DNA of 64,000 bases from Ulota crispa (Eukaryota > Streptophyta > Bryopsida > Orthotrichales > Orthotrichaceae). Each line of letters opens with the position of its first letter. Position 1 is the first letter of the stretch. Both the position numbers and the translations under genes were made by a program. The stretch covers positions 34,843,060 to 34,907,059 of the forward strand of contig OY987243.1 in assembly GCA_963920765.1 (NCBI GenBank), given 5' to 3'. Positions 62,287 through 64,000 of the stretch are shown here, piece after piece. The notes under the pieces were generated by a model, which saw only the letters and a program-made list of their open reading frames with translations, was not told the origin of the DNA and searched no databases.

Positions 62287-62445
62287 CGGTGTAAGTGCAA
62301 GAATAGCCTTTGATTTGTCAATGCATAAAATCATGCATGGTTTACACCGGTGCAAGTATAAGATAAGCTTTTGATTTGTCAATGCATAACATTATGCATG
62401 GTTTACATCGGTATAAGTGCAAGATTAGCCTTTGATTTGTCAAAG
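62287..62445. repeat. 63-bp tandem repeat, about 2.5 copies
   Basis: The unit runs CGGTGTAAGTGCAAGAATAG, CCTTTGATTTGTCAATGCAT, then AAAATCATGCATGGTTTACA. It is repeated with about 10 percent change and includes a small ATGCAT palindrome. Confidence 0.82.
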
Positions 62446-62495
62446 TAGTGTGCAATGCACTGCATGCACTTTCCTCAAATTAGCTACACCAAATA

Positions 62496-62671
62496 CAGTA
62501 GTGCCTCTTTAAGATGAACCTTTATAAGAAAAAATGCTTAGCTAAGATGAAAGAAATGACTGTCCTTAGCTGTAGGGGAGCTACAGAAGATGTGTTTGGT
62601 TACAATGAATGCTTTCCTTACATGAAATGAATATGCTGTCCGGATACCTTCATCTTATCGAGGCACCATTG
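62496..62671. mobile_element. pogo-like MITE, 176 bp, TA duplication (second copy)
   Basis: TA (62494-62495) precedes CAGTAGTGCCTCTTTAAG; the right-end complement CAATGGTGCCTCGATAAG is followed by TA (62672-62673). Nearly the whole length matches 41432-41606. Confidence 0.75.
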
Positions 62672-63023
62672 TAGTGCATTTAGGTTGCCTTAACAATTAG
62701 GTTGCCTTACCATGGAAAGTTACCTTATGGCTCATGGCTTAGCCACTTGGACTGAGGTGCATGAAATTGTTTAGCTACTAAGATTTCACATGGTCTATCA
62801 CGGGGACTTAGCTAATTTGTCATCTTGCACCTATGTTGTTGTTGCCAAGGTCTTTAAAATTTACTTATTGTAGTAATTATTGCTGAAAATTACTGTAGCA
62901 ACAATAAGTATTTAAATAGTGTGAAATGTCAAGAAATTAGTATGGGGCAACCTAAATGCACTATTTAGTGTACTCAATCTCTTGGTGTAAATTAACCTAA
63001 TGCCTTTACGCATGGTTGTCTTA

Positions 63024-63350
63024 GAGCATCTCCATTGATGCTTGCCACACTTGGCTCGTTTCAAAGGTTTTTCATTTATTTTTGAAAGGCCCTCAAATTC
63101 CTTGATCTCCATCCATGCTTTTTAAAAAGGTGGCCCCTTTATTTCAACATGTCCCACAAGTAGTCCTTTGATCACTCATCAAGGGGAATATACATAGAAG
63201 TCACCAAACTTAAAATGAATAGTGTTTTGAAGGGCCATTGCTAAATATGCTATAAATGAGTGCTTTGAGAGGGTTTTGAAAGGGCCCAAGGCACTTTTCA
63301 TCCACTTATGACAAGTGTCAAATCCTAGGAGGGCACCAATGGAGATGCTC
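63024..63350. mobile_element. Tourist-like MITE, 327 bp
   Basis: GAGCATCTCCATTG at the left is repeated exactly in complement at the right. Flanks are TTA (63021-63023) and TTC (63351-63353), a 3-bp duplication with one change. Similar end type to 52107-52480. The window's last bases (GAGATGCTCT) may be the edge of another copy. Confidence 0.72.
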
Positions 63351-64000
63351 TTCATGCATCTTCACTTATATGGAAAAACAACAAGTCATGGAGAATTTTG
63401 GATGAAGGAAGCAATTAATGTGTAAACTTGCCAAAACATTTTCCTTGACATGGTAAAGATTGGGATTTTATTATTGCACATACATGTTTAAGGGATCAAG
63501 GTGAAAAGTTTTAGTTTTTTTTACAAACAAGGGTAAAAGTAACAATTTGCCCCTATATTGGTGTTGTTCAATTGTATCCTCCTTTGTGATTCTAGTCTAA
63601 ATTAGAGTCTTTGTATCCAAATTTGGATTCAAAATTCCCTAATTCAATTTCTTGATAATAAATATCAAAACTCTTACATGTTTTGGCTGGTGAAAAATTA
63701 AGGCTTTTTCACTTTAGGACCACATTGACCTATCTACAATACACTAAGCCCAAAAAATTTGTATTTTCATTGTGCACAACAACTTTTAAATGTTGTTTTT
63801 CCTTTTATAAAATACAGTTTGAATTATCAATGATGGAGGATTTGTTGGCTTTTGCAAAAAAGAAAACTTGACATTAGTTAAATCTTAATTATCAAATTGA
63901 CCTAGTGAGAGAAATAAGTGGTCACCATATGAAACAAAAATACACTGTTTTTGTTTTTGTAGTGACAAAGTTTTTGAAGTCAACTAGAGATGCTCTTGCA

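Larger units (their letters stand above)
58985..64000. other. gene-free repeat region at the right end of the window
   Basis: No supportable gene. Contents: a pyrimidine-rich minisatellite (59310-59488), a diverged MULE-like MITE (61538-61863), a 63-bp tandem repeat (62287-62445), a pogo-like MITE (62496-62671) and a Tourist-like MITE (63024-63350). Remaining DNA is AT-rich with short unsupported frames. Confidence 0.55.

Noticed and set aside
1-64000. tRNA, rRNA and CRISPR arrays
   Set aside because: No tRNA-like box pair, rRNA segment or spaced direct-repeat array was noticed by eye; a covariance-model search would be needed to exclude small RNA genes.

Overview
The window is nuclear DNA of a land plant. 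It has spliced genes with GT/AG introns and recognisable plant orthologues: an RRP6-like 3 exonuclease, dyskerin/CBF5, actin-related protein 2, a receptor-like cytoplasmic kinase and an F-box gene. Genes are sparse and lie in AT-rich DNA full of short inverted-repeat transposons. A piggyBac transposase relic and the F-box type hint at a non-seed plant (bryophyte, lycophyte or fern). That placement is an inference; no species can be named from the sequence.

Layout. 0-5 kb: a CACTA-type MITE, a 644-bp TTAA-flanked MITE and the kinase half of a decayed receptor-like kinase on the minus strand with three nonsense codons. 5.2-6.1 kb: a decayed piggyBac transposase on the plus strand. 6.9-7.5 kb: two TTAA-flanked element ends sharing one TTAA, plus a long foldback. 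9.0-14.9 kb: an intact 12-exon RRP6-like 3 gene (minus). 15-20.5 kb: repeats, including a 918-bp TTAA element. 20.55-22.22 kb: intronless dyskerin (plus), broken by one 2-nt frameshift, with a telo box upstream. 22-25.6 kb: repeats. 25.6-31.1 kb: an intact 15-exon ARP2 gene (minus). 31.4-32.4 kb: two abutting Tourist/Harbinger-like MITEs, one a 535-bp near-perfect foldback. 34.2-35.5 kb: a broken F-box gene (plus). 36-49 kb: repeats. 49.6-53.0 kb: a three-exon RLCK-like pseudokinase (plus) with every catalytic motif altered. 56-59 kb: coding-looking exons of an unrecognised minus-strand gene. 59-64 kb: a minisatellite and MITEs.

The genes do not form an operon-like unit; they are independent housekeeping or signalling genes. 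What unifies the window is its transposon record. At least ten elements or termini have TTAA (or one-off TTAA) flanks, the target preference of piggyBac transposases, and fall into several terminal-sequence classes. Tourist-like (TAA/TTA), MULE-like (8-9 bp duplication), pogo-like (TA) and CACTA-like (3 bp) MITEs are also present. Several elements abut and share one target site. Stop codons in the kinase and transposase relics mostly look like C-to-T changes, as expected of methylated, silenced DNA.

The two large intact genes were assembled exon by exon. All exon phases close: 2,901 nt with stop for RRP6-like 3 and 1,173 nt with stop for ARP2.
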